Notes: generated by a model not told the origin, from the sequence alone. A stretch of 64,000 nt of DNA from Phaeobacter sp. B1627 (GCF_006265095.1 NZ_VCNK01000001.1:267941-331940), one strand, 5' to 3'; counted from the first letter of the stretch, positions 17,783 to 27,465 are shown. A program made the numbers and translations.

Positions 17783-19492
17783 ATGTCCAGCGACATTACG
17801 AACCCTATCGTCACAGGCGCCCGCAGCGGGGGAAGGATCCTCGCGGATCAGCTTCGCCTGCTCGGCGCAGACACGATCTATTGCGTGCCGGGGGAGAGCT
17901 ATCTGGAGTTGCTCGACGGGCTTCATGCGCATCAGGACGCCATCAACGTGATCACCTGTCGCCACGAATCCGGCGCCGCCAATATGGCGGATGCCTATGG
18001 AAAGCTGACAGGGCGGCCCGGCATTTGTGCGGTGACGCGGGGACCTGGGGCAACCAACGCCTCAAACGGGGTTCATACGGCGTTTCAGGATTCGACACCG
18101 ATGATCCTGCTGATTGGACAGGTGGGACGCGGTATGGTGGACCGCGAGGCCTTTCAGGAAATTGATTATCGGCGCATGTTCGGGCAGATGGCAAAATGGG
18201 TGGCGCAGATCGACGATGCGGCGCGCATTCCTGAATATATCGCCCGTGCGTGGAAGATGGCGCAATCCGGACGGCCCGGGCCCGTGGTTCTGGCGCTGCC
18301 GGAGGATATGCTGACCGATGTGGTGCGCTGTGGCGACCTGCGCCCGACAGCGCGCGCCAAGGCGGCGCCGGTGCCGCAGTCCATGACCCGGCTGCAGGAG
18401 CTGATCGCGGCGGCGGATCGACCGATGATGATGGTGGGGGGACCGGGCTGGAGCGAAAGCTGCGCGCAAAAGGCGCTTGCCTTTGCGGCGCGTCTTGGTC
18501 TGCCGGTCACGACGTCGTTCCGCAGCCAGGACTATGTGGACAATGGCCACGCCTGCTATGTGGGGCCGGTCGGAATCGCGCCAGTTCCCAATCTTCGCAA
18601 ACGCTTGCGGGAAGAGGTTGATCTGCTGATCGCGGTTGGTCCGCGTCTGGGCGAGATGACCACACAGGGCTATGCGCTGATCGATATCCCGCATCCGCAG
18701 ATGACATTTGTGCACGTGCACCCAGACGCGGATGAGCTGGGCCAGGTCTATCAGCCGGATCTGTCCATCCAATCCGATCCGGAAGTGTTCTTTGACGCGG
18801 CCGAGGGGATAGAGGTGGCTGACCGCTCCCGTTGGGCAGACTGGGTGCGGACACAACGCGAGGACTATATTGCGTTTCAGACCCCGACCGAGGTCCCGGG
18901 CCCCGTCAATATGGCCAAAGTGGTGCGCCATATGAGCGAGACCCTGCCGCAGGACACGATCTACACCAACGGGGCGGGGAACTATACCGTGTGGTTGCAC
19001 CGGTTCCATCAGCACCGCGCCTATCGCACGCAGCTGGCCCCGACCAGCGGCTCCATGGGATACGGCGTGCCGGCGGCCGTCGCCGCAAAGCTGCATCACC
19101 CCGATCGCACGGTGGTCGCGATGGCAGGGGATGGCTGTTTCATGATGACGTCGCAGGAGCTGGCCACGGCGGCGCAGCATGGTGCGGATGTGATCTATGT
19201 GGTGGTCAACAACGGTATGTATGGCACCATCCGCATGCATCAGGAACGCCACCATCCCGGCAAGGTGATGGCGACAAAGCTGGTGAACCCCGATTTCGTG
19301 GCCTATGCGGCGGCGTTTGGCATCGCCGGAGAGCGGGTGGTCAGCACCGAGGCCTTTGCAGGGGCATTGGATCGTGCGCGGGATGCCAAGGGCGGCTATC
19401 TGATCGAAATCATCGTTGACCCCGAAGCCTTGACGCCGAACCAGTCCCTCTCGCAGGTGCGCGCCGAGGGAGAGGCCAATTTGGCGTCCTGA
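17783..19492 (+). CDS. ThDP-dependent enzyme, acetolactate synthase large-subunit-like
   Basis: The 569-residue protein has the three-domain layout of the acetolactate synthase/benzoylformate decarboxylase superfamily. The N-terminal part has the catalytic Glu in TCRHESGAANMADAYG and GPGATNASNGV. The middle domain is FAD/ADP-fold-like, with MMMVGGPGW. The C-terminal ThDP-Mg motif is MAGDGCFMMTS...VNNGMYG. No regulatory small-subunit gene follows, so it may not be the biosynthetic IlvB. Glyoxylate carboligase, sulfoacetaldehyde acetyltransferase and other members remain possible. AGGAGAGG is at 17764. It is followed 67 bp later by the GST gene, probably in one transcript. Confidence 0.85.
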   Translation: MSSDITNPIVTGARSGGRILADQLRLLGADTIYCVPGESYLELLDGLHAHQDAINVITCRHESGAANMADAYGKLTGRPGICAVTRGPGATNASNGVHTAFQDSTPMILLIGQVGRGMVDREAFQEIDYRRMFGQMAKWVAQIDDAARIPEYIARAWKMAQSGRPGPVVLALPEDMLTDVVRCGDLRPTARAKAAPVPQSMTRLQELIAAADRPMMMVGGPGWSESCAQKALAFAARLGLPVTTSFRSQDYVDNGHACYVGPVGIAPVPNLRKRLREEVDLLIAVGPRLGEMTTQGYALIDIPHPQMTFVHVHPDADELGQVYQPDLSIQSDPEVFFDAAEGIEVADRSRWADWVRTQREDYIAFQTPTEVPGPVNMAKVVRHMSETLPQDTIYTNGAGNYTVWLHRFHQHRAYRTQLAPTSGSMGYGVPAAVAAKLHHPDRTVVAMAGDGCFMMTSQELATAAQHGADVIYVVVNNGMYGTIRMHQERHHPGKVMATKLVNPDFVAYAAAFGIAGERVVSTEAFAGALDRARDAKGGYLIEIIVDPEALTPNQSLSQVRAEGEANLAS

Positions 19493-19499
19493 ACTTTAT

Positions 19500-19524
19500 T
19501 GACGTGGCAGCCTTTGCCACGTCA
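19500..19524 (+). repeat. 10-bp perfect hairpin between the ThDP enzyme and GST genes
   Basis: TGACGTGGCA (19500-19509), loop GCCTT, TGCCACGTCA (19515-19524). No T run follows, so it is more likely an mRNA-processing or stabilising stem, or a dyad operator, than a full terminator. Confidence 0.6.
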
Positions 19525-19559
19525 TCCTGAACTGCGCCCAAAAGCTGCGGAGAGACCTG

Positions 19560-20183
19560 ATGATCGACCTCTATACCTGGACCACGCCGAACGGGCGCAA
19601 GGTGTCTATCCTGCTGGAGGAGCTGGGGGTGCCCTACGAGGCGCATGCGGTGGATATTACCGCAGGGGCCCAGTTCGATCCGAAGTTCCTTGAGATCAGC
19701 CCCAACAACAAGATCCCGGCGATCCGCGATCGCGACACCGGGGTTGTGATGATGGAATCCGGCTCCATCCTGATCTATCTGGCGGAGAAATATGGAAAAT
19801 TCATGCCGCAGGAGGATCGTCTGGAAATCCTCGAATGGCTGATGTGGCAGATGGCCGGCTTTGGCCCCATTCTGGGGCAGGCCCATCATTTCCTGAAATA
19901 CAACGCCGGAAAATCCCCCTACGCCGAGGCGCGGTATAGTGAAGAAGCCCGCAGGCTGTATGGGGTGCTGGACCGGCGGCTGCAGGGGCGCGACTATATC
20001 GTCGGGGAGTATTCGATTGCCGACATGGCATGCTGGCCCTGGGCCTCACGCTATGAGTGGCAGCAGATCGACCTAGCAGACTACCCGAACCTGCGGGCCT
20101 GGTATCGCCGTATTGCCGCGCGCCCGGCGGTGCAGCGTGGCTACCATGTGCCCGCCAAGGTGAATGAGATCCCGCAGGGCTGA
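19560..20183 (+). CDS. Glutathione S-transferase family protein (YfcG/YghU-like)
   Basis: The 207-residue protein has a thioredoxin-fold N-domain (MIDLYTWTTPNGRKVSILLEELG, with NNKIPAIRDRD and MESGSILIYLAEKYG for glutathione binding). An all-helical C-domain has the folding motif YSIADMACWPW. The TTPNGRKV segment at the active site is typical of the Nu-class YfcG/YghU proteins, which act as disulfide-bond reductases with glutathione rather than classical transferases. GGAGAGACC precedes the ATG at 19560. Its position after the ThDP enzyme suggests a shared transcript, but a joint pathway is not evident. Confidence 0.85.
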   Translation: MIDLYTWTTPNGRKVSILLEELGVPYEAHAVDITAGAQFDPKFLEISPNNKIPAIRDRDTGVVMMESGSILIYLAEKYGKFMPQEDRLEILEWLMWQMAGFGPILGQAHHFLKYNAGKSPYAEARYSEEARRLYGVLDRRLQGRDYIVGEYSIADMACWPWASRYEWQQIDLADYPNLRAWYRRIAARPAVQRGYHVPAKVNEIPQG

Positions 20184-20204
20184 GGCCGGGATCACCACAG
20201 CCTG

Positions 20205-20243
20205 TTGTCAGGCCCGTCTTGTCAGGCGTCCGTCTTGTCAGGC
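20205..20243. repeat. Triplicated TTGTCAGGC in a convergent gap
   Basis: TTGTCAGGC occurs at 20205-20213, 20219-20227 and 20235-20243, separated by CCGTC-like spacers, with a decayed fourth unit after it. It fills the 92-bp gap between the convergent GST and cbiX genes. It looks like slipped-strand duplication, though transcripts from both sides would run through it. Confidence 0.7.
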
Positions 20244-20275
20244 TCCTGTTTTATCGGGCCACGTCTTATCCGGCC

Positions 20276-21001
20276 TCATGTCCTGTCGCTTCCAGCAGGT
20301 TCCAGACCCTCCCCGGCCCGGCGAATAGCCCCGGCAATGAGAGCAGGCGCACCGGGCAGGGCGCCGAGAACCGGGAGGCACTGTCCCTGAAACCCGGCCT
20401 CGGCCAGGGCTTCGGGGATATCTTCGCGCACATGGGCCCCCGATTGGGCAAAAAACGGCAGGCAGAGCGAGCGTTCCCCAAGGGGACGCGCGGCCTCGCT
20501 GATGAAGGGGGCCTGTTCGACAAATCCGGTGGAGATGCGCAGGCCGGGCAGGATGGCACGCAGGCTGGCGGCAAAACTCTCGGCCGCTTCTGCGGCTTTG
20601 GGACCGCGCGCAGACCCATGTGCAGCAAGCAGAATATCGGTCTCCGTCAGCTGCCAGCCACGGGTTGCAATCTCCTGCGCCAGGGCTTTGGCGGCCATTT
20701 CGGGCAATGCAGCATCAAGGCCGAAAGGGGTCGCCATGTGATAGTGCTGACCTTCAAGACGCCGGGGCAGGACCTTGCCGGTGAACCAGCCGCGGGCCAT
20801 GAAGAAGGGATAGATCACGGCTCCGTCGGCCATCGCATTCTCGAGGAACCCGCGCGAGGCAAGGGTGGCCGATCGGACCTGCCACTCCGGCAGGTGGTCC
20901 TGCACGGCGGCCGCGATCGCGGCGAGGTGTATCTCTGGCGGCGGAGGCGCAGAGGGCTGGCCATGGGAGGTCAGCAGGGCAATGCGAGGGGCGAGGGGCA
21001 T
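20276..21001 (-). CDS. cbiX: CbiX-type sirohydrochlorin cobaltochelatase/ferrochelatase
   Basis: The 241-residue protein has two homologous CbiX halves, each starting with a metal-binding His at the end of strand 1: LLTSHGQPS near the N-terminus and LLAAHGSARGPKAAEAAE at the middle. These enzymes insert Co2+ (cobalamin synthesis) or Fe2+ (siroheme) into sirohydrochlorin or related tetrapyrroles. The APPPPEIHL and PFFMARGWF segments support the family. It could instead be a relative used for siroheme only, since no other cobalamin genes are in the window and no cobalamin riboswitch is seen upstream. It diverges from tRNA-Gly. Confidence 0.8.
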   Translation of the reverse strand: MPLAPRIALLTSHGQPSAPPPPEIHLAAIAAAVQDHLPEWQVRSATLASRGFLENAMADGAVIYPFFMARGWFTGKVLPRRLEGQHYHMATPFGLDAALPEMAAKALAQEIATRGWQLTETDILLAAHGSARGPKAAEAAESFAASLRAILPGLRISTGFVEQAPFISEAARPLGERSLCLPFFAQSGAHVREDIPEALAEAGFQGQCLPVLGALPGAPALIAGAIRRAGEGLEPAGSDRT

Positions 21002-21144
21002 TCAGGACCGCTTGGCTAGGGGGTTGCATCGAATAGGGTGAACCTAGGGCGGCAGCGGGTCCCTGAAAAGGGGCCGCCGGGATTACAAAGCGGAATTCAG
21101 ACAGGCCGTCTCCGGGGAAGACGCAAAAAAACTCTCTTATGTGG

Positions 21145-21173
21145 TTGACGGCAAAATGTCCTTCCCATAAATC
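21145..21173 (+). promoter_or_regulatory. Promoter of tRNA-Gly
   Basis: TTGACG (21145-21150), 17-base spacer, TAAATC (21168-21173). Initiation about seven bases later falls just upstream of the mature tRNA 5' end at 21186. Confidence 0.7.
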
Positions 21174-21185
21174 ACACGATACGGC

Positions 21186-21259
21186 GCGGGTATGGTGAAA
21201 TGGTATCATAAGAGCCTTCCAAGCTTAAGGCGCGGGTTCGATTCCCGCTACCCGCTCCA
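21186..21259 (+). tRNA. tRNA-Gly (anticodon TCC)
   Basis: The 74-nt cloverleaf includes an encoded CCA. The acceptor stem is GCGGGTA with TACCCGC and discriminator T. The anticodon loop is CTTCCAA (anticodon TCC, reading GGA/GGG). The T arm is GCGGGTTCGATTCCCGC. The outermost anticodon-stem pair is a mismatch and the next is G-U, which is tolerated in this isoacceptor. There is no integrase or duplicated 3' end nearby, so it does not look like a used integration site. Confidence 0.95.
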
Positions 21260-21461
21260 AACTCCCCCCTGCGTCCGAAGCGGTCCCCGAAAGATCTGCC
21301 AATTCAGGCTGTTGCGGTGCTCCTCGGCGCGTGCGACCGGGTGCGTGTTCTCACCGCACCATACCAAAGCAGCCTTGACCTGACCCTGTGGCAAGGCCAT
21401 GAAATTGCCGGGACAGTGCCGGAGACAGTTTCAAATTCTTCCGGCCGGTAAAGGAGCTCTC

Positions 21462-23324
21462 ATGGCACGACGCACGGCGCAGACCTCAGGCAGCAGCAAC
21501 GAAGAGCGCGAAGCCTCGCGCAGGATCGGCGTGCTGAGGGCGCTCTGGCCATTCATGCGCCCCTATCGGGCAATGATCGTCGCCGCGCTGATGGCGCTGA
21601 CCCTGACGGCGGGCGTGTCCCTGTCGCTGCCGCTTGCGGTACGTCGGGTGGTGGATAATTTCCGCATCACAGATGCCGAGCTGCTGAACCAGTATTTTGG
21701 CGCTGCCATGGTGATGGCGGCTCTGCTCGCCCTGGGCACCGGTGTGCGCTATGCGTTGGTGACAAAGCTGGGCGAGCGTGTGGTGGCAGACATCCGCAAG
21801 GCGGTGTTCGACCGCATCATCGGCATGAGCCCGGCCTTTTTCGAACGTATCATGACCGGCGAGGTGCTGAGCCGGATCACCACCGACACCACGCTGATCC
21901 AATCCGTGCTGGGCTCGTCGGCCTCGGTCGCGTTGCGCAACCTGCTGATATTTGCGGGCGGACTTGTTCTGATGCTGCTGACCTCGGCCAAACTGACTTT
22001 GCTGGTTTTGCTGATCGTACCCGCGGTGATCGTGCCGATTCTCGTGCTGGGGCGTCGTCTGCGGGTTATTTCCCGCGAGAATCAGGACTGGATTGCCGCG
22101 TCTTCGGGCAATGCGGGCGAGGCATTGGGCGCTGTCCAGACAGTGCAGGCGTTCACCCATGAGGCACTGAGCCGCGCGAGTTTCGCCGAGATGACCGAAA
22201 CCGCCTATGATGTGTCGCTTCGCCGGATCCAGACCCGGGCCTGGCTGACGGTCATTGTTATCTTCCTGGTGTTTTCCGGCGTGGTGGGCGTGTTGTGGAT
22301 TGGCGCCAATGATGTGCGCTTTGGTGGCATGTCCGAAGGCGCGCTGGTGCAATTCGTGATCTATGCGGTGATGGTTGCCGGCTCGGTCGCCGCGCTGTCG
22401 GAAATCTGGAGCGAGCTGCAGCGGGCGGCGGGGGCCACCGAGCGACTGGTCGAGCTGCTGCAGGCCGAAGACACGGTCCTCGACCCGATTGCAACGCCCC
22501 AGAGTTCGAACAGCCTGAACAGCCTGAACGGGGCGAACAGCCCTGACGCCGCCCGTCGCCTCCCCGAGCCGGTGCGTGGCGAAATCACCTTTGACAAGGT
22601 GTCCTTTACCTATCCGTCGCGACCGGAAACCTCGGCGCTGGCGGCGGTTGATCTGACCATCCGGCCGGGCGAGACCGTGGCCTTTGTCGGCCCCTCAGGC
22701 GCAGGCAAGACCACCATCATTCAGATGATCCAACGGTTTTATGACCCGCAATCCGGTGAGGTGCGTCTTGATGGGGTGCCTCTCAACACCCTGACACGCA
22801 ATGAGTTCCGCAAGCACATCGCGTTGGTGCCGCAGGATCCTGTCATCTTTGCCACCACCGCGCGCGAGAATATCCGCTTTGGCCGCCCTGATGCCACAGA
22901 TGCAGAGGTCGAGGCCGCCGCCCGGTCCGCCGCCGCGCATGAATTCATCCTGAACCTGCCCGATGGCTATGACGCCTATGTGGGCGAACGCGGGGTGATG
23001 CTGTCGGGGGGGCAGAAGCAGCGGATTGCCATCGCGCGTGCGATCCTGCGCGATGCGCCGGTGCTGCTGCTGGACGAGGCCACCTCGGCGCTGGATGCGG
23101 AGAGCGAACGCCTCGTTCAGGCCGCGTTCGAGGACCTGAGCCGCGACCGGACCACCATCGTCGTGGCGCATCGCCTCGCCACCGTCAAACAGGCGGATCG
23201 TATTGTGGTGATGGATCAGGGCCGCATTGTCGCAATCGGCAGCCACGACAGTCTCGTCGCCGAAGACGGGCTCTATGCGCGGCTGGCGCGGCTGCAATTC
23301 ACCGACGGTGCCGCAGTGGCCTGA
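21462..23324 (+). CDS. ABC exporter half-transporter (MsbA/ABCB-like fusion of membrane and ATPase domains)
   Basis: The 620-residue protein joins six membrane helices (about residues 30-310) to an ATPase domain with Walker A GPSGAGKTT, signature LSGGQKQR and Walker B VLLLDEATSALD followed by the switch His (VVAHRL). As a homodimer it would export a lipid, peptide or drug. The start at 21462 has AAGGAG at 21451-21456, and an upstream open frame is ignored. A linker between the domains contains a small tandem repeat coding SLNSLNGANS (near 22510-22540). It is not part of an obvious operon. Confidence 0.9.
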   Translation: MARRTAQTSGSSNEEREASRRIGVLRALWPFMRPYRAMIVAALMALTLTAGVSLSLPLAVRRVVDNFRITDAELLNQYFGAAMVMAALLALGTGVRYALVTKLGERVVADIRKAVFDRIIGMSPAFFERIMTGEVLSRITTDTTLIQSVLGSSASVALRNLLIFAGGLVLMLLTSAKLTLLVLLIVPAVIVPILVLGRRLRVISRENQDWIAASSGNAGEALGAVQTVQAFTHEALSRASFAEMTETAYDVSLRRIQTRAWLTVIVIFLVFSGVVGVLWIGANDVRFGGMSEGALVQFVIYAVMVAGSVAALSEIWSELQRAAGATERLVELLQAEDTVLDPIATPQSSNSLNSLNGANSPDAARRLPEPVRGEITFDKVSFTYPSRPETSALAAVDLTIRPGETVAFVGPSGAGKTTIIQMIQRFYDPQSGEVRLDGVPLNTLTRNEFRKHIALVPQDPVIFATTARENIRFGRPDATDAEVEAAARSAAAHEFILNLPDGYDAYVGERGVMLSGGQKQRIAIARAILRDAPVLLLDEATSALDAESERLVQAAFEDLSRDRTTIVVAHRLATVKQADRIVVMDQGRIVAIGSHDSLVAEDGLYARLARLQFTDGAAVA

Positions 23325-23523
23325 GGCGGCGGGACGGCTGAAACCGCCTGAGCCGTGCTCAGGCGCGCAAGTTTCGCGTGGAATTCTGCGGGAAATGGCG
23401 TAGCGTCACAGTCCGGCTTCCTCTACGTGAAGCGGCGACGTCGCTTGCACCTATGGTGAAATCCAATCATTTTGGCGGGCAGGAGAATGCAAGGTCCGTG
23501 AGGCCGAGCGAGGGAGGATATCA

Positions 23524-25407
23524 ATGGCTTTTGCAACGATCGCGGATGTCGCGGCGATTGAACAGGAATCGTCCTGGGCGGATCGCGATGTCCCCACGAC
23601 GCTATATCAGATGCTGTCCCGGACGGCGGCAAAGTTTCCCGACAACCGGGCGATCAGCTATCAGATCTTTTCCGGTCCCAAGGACAAGGCGGAAACCCTG
23701 ACCTGGCGTCAGGTCAGAGACAAGACCACGCAGGCGGCAAACCTGTTTCGCTCGCTTGGCATTGGCGAAACCGATGTGGTGGCCTATGTGCTGCCAAATG
23801 CGAATGAAACGCTGATCACCATGCTCGGCGGGGCGGTGGCGGGGATCGTCAATCCGATCAACCCGCTGTTGGAACCCGAGCAGATTGCCTCCATCCTGCG
23901 GGAAACAAAGGCAAAGGTCGTCGTGACCCTGAAGGCGTTTCCAAAGACGGACGTGGCGCAAAAGGTGGCCGAGGCCGTGGCGCATTCTCCGACCGTGAAA
24001 ACGGTATTGGAGGTCGACCTGAACCGGTATCTGACGCCGCCGAAATCCTGGATCGTGCCGTTGATCCGGCCGAAAGTGAACAAGGCCCACGCGCATGCCG
24101 ACTACATGTGTTTCCGCAAGGAACTGGCCAAGCAGCCAACCGAACTGACCTTTGCGGATGCGACAGAGGATCGGGTGGCCTGCTACTTCCACACCGGTGG
24201 CACCACCGGCATGCCGAAGGTGGCACAGCATACCTATCAGGGGTTGATCTACAATGGCTGGCTCGGCGACACGCTGCTGTTCACCGAGCATGACAACATC
24301 ATGTGCCCGCTGCCGCTGTTTCACGTCTTTGCCTGCCATGTAATTGTTATGGCTGCGGTATCATCGGGGGCGCATGTGGTGTTTCCGACCCCGCAGGGCT
24401 ATCGCGGCGAGGGCGTCTTTGACAACTTCTGGAAGCTCTGCGAACGCTGGAAAATCTCTTTCATCATCACGGTTCCGACCGCGATTTCGGCCAAGATGCA
24501 GCGCCCGGTGGATGCGGATATCTCGACGGTCAAGACGGCGTTCTCCGGTTCCGCACCGCTGCCGCTGGAACTGTTCCGCAGGTTCGAAAAGGCCACCGGG
24601 GTCCGGCTGATCGAGGGCTACGGGCTGACAGAGGCAACCTGTCTGGTGTCCTGCAATCCCGTTGAAGGCGAAAAGAAGGTCGGCTCCATCGGCATTCCAT
24701 TCCCCTATTCGGACGTCCGGATCATCAAGGGAACACCGGATGGGCTGATCGAATGCGGCCCGGACGAGATCGGCGAGATCTGCGTCCATACGCCCGGTGT
24801 CTATCCCGGTCACACCTATACGGAGAGCGACAAGAATATCGATCTCTACTACAAGGAGAAATACCTGCGCACGGGCGATCTGGGGCGGGTCGATGGGGAT
24901 GGCTACCTCTGGATCACCGGGCGGGCCAAGGATCTGATCATTCGGGGCGGCCACAATATCGACCCGGCAGAGATCGAAGAGGCGCTGCTGGGCCATGATG
25001 CGGTGGCCTTTGCCGGGGCGATCGGGCAGCCGGATGCGCATTCGGGCGAGCTGCCCTGTGCCTTTGTCGAACTGGTCGCCGGGGCCACCGTCACCGAGGA
25101 AGAGCTGCTGGCCTATTGCAAGCGCCACATCCACGAACGGGCCGCGATTCCAAAGCATATGACCATCCTCGATGAGCTGCCGAAAACAGCCGTCGGCAAA
25201 GTGTTCAAACCCGACCTGCGCCGCCACGCGATCATTCGTGTCTACGACGCCGCATTGGAGAGTGCCGGGCTGGATGCGCGGGTCGCGCGGGTGGTCGACG
25301 ACAAAAAACGCGGTCTGGTGGCACAGTTGACCATGAATGGCAGCCAGGAGAGCGACGTGGGCAAGGTGCTCGGCTCCTTCACACGCCCTTGGGAGGCAGC
25401 AGTCTGA
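23524..25407 (+). CDS. Acyl-CoA synthetase (AMP-forming)
   Basis: The 627-residue ANL-superfamily enzyme activates a carboxylic acid with ATP and couples it to CoA. Motifs in order are the ATP-binding loop FHTGGTTGMPK (222-232), GSAPLPLELF, EGYGLTEAT, the hinge TGDLGRVDGDGYL and ITGRAKDLIIRGGHNIDP, and a C-terminal catalytic lysine region KTAVGKVFKPDLR. The C-terminus is longer than usual, with about 60 residues after that point. The substrate is probably a medium or long fatty acid, but aryl or branched acids cannot be excluded. GGGAGG lies just upstream of the ATG. Confidence 0.88.
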   Translation: MAFATIADVAAIEQESSWADRDVPTTLYQMLSRTAAKFPDNRAISYQIFSGPKDKAETLTWRQVRDKTTQAANLFRSLGIGETDVVAYVLPNANETLITMLGGAVAGIVNPINPLLEPEQIASILRETKAKVVVTLKAFPKTDVAQKVAEAVAHSPTVKTVLEVDLNRYLTPPKSWIVPLIRPKVNKAHAHADYMCFRKELAKQPTELTFADATEDRVACYFHTGGTTGMPKVAQHTYQGLIYNGWLGDTLLFTEHDNIMCPLPLFHVFACHVIVMAAVSSGAHVVFPTPQGYRGEGVFDNFWKLCERWKISFIITVPTAISAKMQRPVDADISTVKTAFSGSAPLPLELFRRFEKATGVRLIEGYGLTEATCLVSCNPVEGEKKVGSIGIPFPYSDVRIIKGTPDGLIECGPDEIGEICVHTPGVYPGHTYTESDKNIDLYYKEKYLRTGDLGRVDGDGYLWITGRAKDLIIRGGHNIDPAEIEEALLGHDAVAFAGAIGQPDAHSGELPCAFVELVAGATVTEEELLAYCKRHIHERAAIPKHMTILDELPKTAVGKVFKPDLRRHAIIRVYDAALESAGLDARVARVVDDKKRGLVAQLTMNGSQESDVGKVLGSFTRPWEAAV

Positions 25408-25440
25408 TCTTCTGACCTGTCCCGGGCAGACCAAAGGAAA

Positions 25441-25468
25441 AAGCGCGTCCGTGAGGGCGTGCTTTTTT
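25441..25468 (+). terminator. Intrinsic terminator after the acyl-CoA synthetase gene
   Basis: AAGCGCGTCC (25441-25450), loop GTGA, GGGCGTGCTT (25455-25464) pair over ten bases with two G-U pairs, running into a six-T tract (25463-25468). Confidence 0.85.
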
Positions 25469-25543
25469 CATTTTGCCGTTTCCATTGCCGTGTTGCGGTC
25501 CTAGGCTTTGATGCAATATCGGACAGCAGCAGCGGCGGACCCA

Positions 25544-26479
25544 ATGGACTATGAAAAGCTGATTGACGAGGAAACCTGGTCGTTCATCCGGGAGACGGGT
25601 GGCTATTATCCGGATACGGCCGCCACCTTCTCGGTCGAGGATCAGCGTCAGGCCTATAACGAGATGGCAGCGGCCTTCCGCGCGCCGCGCCCCGAGGTGG
25701 TCGCCGTGACCGAGCGTACGGTGGGCAATGTCTCCGTCCGGATCTACGAGGCGGGCGACCCGACCCGCACGGTCCTGTATTGCCATGGCGGTGGCTTCGT
25801 TGTGGGGGACCTGAACAGTCACGATGATGTCTGTTGCGAAATCTGCGAGCAGACCGGCTATCGCGTGGTTGCGGTGGATTACCGGCTGGCCCCGGAATAT
25901 CCGCATCCGGCACAGTTTGACGATGCATGGACGGTGCTGGAGTGGATCGCAAAGACCTATGAGGACGGTGGCGTGGTCCTGGCGGGCGACAGCGCCGGGG
26001 CGCTCCTGTGCGCCAGCGTCGCGCATCATGCGCGGGGCCGTCTGGAGGATGCGGTGATGGGGCAGGTATTGATCTATCCTGCACTGGGCGGCAACCCGAG
26101 CCTGCCATCCTACACGGAACACGCTCAGGCGCCGATGCTGACCCGCGAGGATATCACCTTCTATATGGGAGTCCGGACCGGGGGCGACGCGCCGCCGACG
26201 TCAGATCCGACCTATGCGCCCCTGCAGGACAGCGATTTCAGCGGCCTCCCCCCGACGGTGATGTTCTCGGCCGATTGCGATCCGCTCCGCGACGACTGCA
26301 AGGCCTACAAAGAGGTGCTGGAGGCTGCTGGCACGCCGGTGCATTGGATCAATGAGGCAGGGCTGGTGCATGGCTATCTGCGCGCGCGCCATCGTGCCCA
26401 GCGGGCGCGGGACAGTTTCGAACGGATCACCCTCGCGATTGAGGGCCTGGGACAGGAGATCTGGCCCTACGACGATTGA
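25544..26479 (+). CDS. Alpha/beta hydrolase, hormone-sensitive-lipase (type IV esterase) family
   Basis: The 311-residue enzyme shows the family hallmark CHGGGFVVG (oxyanion hole) and the nucleophile motif AGDSAGALL. The acidic residue lies in ADCDPLRDDCK and the catalytic His in GLVHGYLRA. Such enzymes hydrolyse short acyl esters or carbamates. An ATG at 25544 (MDYEKLIDEETW) matches the usual family start. An earlier ATG at 25511 and a TTG at 25508 are in frame and possible. It converges on the phosphodiesterase gene with 56 bp between stops, and no pathway link to neighbours is evident. Confidence 0.85.
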   Translation: MDYEKLIDEETWSFIRETGGYYPDTAATFSVEDQRQAYNEMAAAFRAPRPEVVAVTERTVGNVSVRIYEAGDPTRTVLYCHGGGFVVGDLNSHDDVCCEICEQTGYRVVAVDYRLAPEYPHPAQFDDAWTVLEWIAKTYEDGGVVLAGDSAGALLCASVAHHARGRLEDAVMGQVLIYPALGGNPSLPSYTEHAQAPMLTREDITFYMGVRTGGDAPPTSDPTYAPLQDSDFSGLPPTVMFSADCDPLRDDCKAYKEVLEAAGTPVHWINEAGLVHGYLRARHRAQRARDSFERITLAIEGLGQEIWPYDD

Positions 26480-26535
26480 TCCGCATCCAATGAGGGATCT
26501 GGCAGTCTGGTGCCGACCCGACCCGGGCCGTTGCC

Positions 26536-27384
26536 TCACCGCAGAAAGGGCAGGGCCTTCATTGTCGGGGCGATCGGGGCCCCAAGACGGTCAAGGATCG
26601 TCGGCGCAAGCTGGAGCTGGTCGATCACATCCTCCGCCGCAGGCCCCTGGGCGTCCCCGAAATAATACAAGGCCGTTTCCTGTTGCAGCGGGCCGCGGCC
26701 ACCGTGATGGCCCCGCTCGTCCTGCCCGTGATCTGCGGTCACGATCACCTCATAGCCCATGCTCCGCCAGCGCGGAATAAACGGCGCCAGCATCTCGTCC
26801 ATGATAAAGCAGGCCCTGTCCATTTCGGCACTTTCGTGGAAAAAGCGGTGCCCCATGCTGTCGAGCGTACAGGTGTGCAGCATCCCGTAATCGAGATCAA
26901 AGCGCTGGCACAGATTGGTGAGCGAGGCGAACAGATCCACGTCCGACGGCGTCATCTGGTTGTCATGACCGTAGCCCGTCATGGAATGAAACCGGCCGTG
27001 GGTGATCGTGGCACTGTCCGGCTCATCATATTCGACGTCGCGGACGAAATCAAAAGGCGACCGGTTGAAGAACTCCGACCAGAAGCTGTGGGCCACCGCA
27101 CCCGTCTTTCCCCCCGCCTTACGCACCTGCGAAAAGACATCATCCTGTTTCAGACGAAACACATTGCCATTGCCGGTGCAGCCATGCTCCTGCGGCGACA
27201 CCCCGGTGTGGATCGACGCATAGCAGCTGGCAGAGATCGATGGCAGCACGGCCCGGTGCTTCCACATCTGCGCATCCCCCGACTGTACCCACCCTTCAAG
27301 ATTGCCGAACAGGCGGCGAAAATTGCGCCAGGGCACGCCGTCCAGAATGATCAAAAGCATTTTGCGCTTCAGGGTTCGCTCCAT
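26536..27384 (-). CDS. Type I phosphodiesterase/nucleotide pyrophosphatase-like (alkaline phosphatase superfamily)
   Basis: The 282-residue cytoplasmic protein belongs to the alkaline-phosphatase fold. LLIILDGVPW carries the first metal Asp, and LPSISASCYASIHTG is the nucleophile region, with Ser rather than the common Thr. Later metal ligands lie in TLDSMGHRF and VTADHGQDERGHHG. It lacks a signal peptide, so it acts inside the cell. Start at 27384: AAGGAG is placed well upstream. The gene follows the ABC importer genes in the same direction, suggesting it processes an imported phosphodiester or phospho-compound. That is inference. Confidence 0.78.
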   Translation of the reverse strand: MERTLKRKMLLIILDGVPWRNFRRLFGNLEGWVQSGDAQMWKHRAVLPSISASCYASIHTGVSPQEHGCTGNGNVFRLKQDDVFSQVRKAGGKTGAVAHSFWSEFFNRSPFDFVRDVEYDEPDSATITHGRFHSMTGYGHDNQMTPSDVDLFASLTNLCQRFDLDYGMLHTCTLDSMGHRFFHESAEMDRACFIMDEMLAPFIPRWRSMGYEVIVTADHGQDERGHHGGRGPLQQETALYYFGDAQGPAAEDVIDQLQLAPTILDRLGAPIAPTMKALPFLR

Positions 27385-27465
27385 GAGGAAGGCTCCTTTT
27401 TCGGCGGTGACAGGGGCTGCGGACGCCCGGGAGTGACGCGCGTCTGTGCCCGCGCCCCGGACGTG

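Noticed and set aside
21186..21461. tRNA-Gly as an integration site for a genomic island
   Set aside because: No integrase, direct repeat of the tRNA 3' end, or compositional change follows. The next genes look native.
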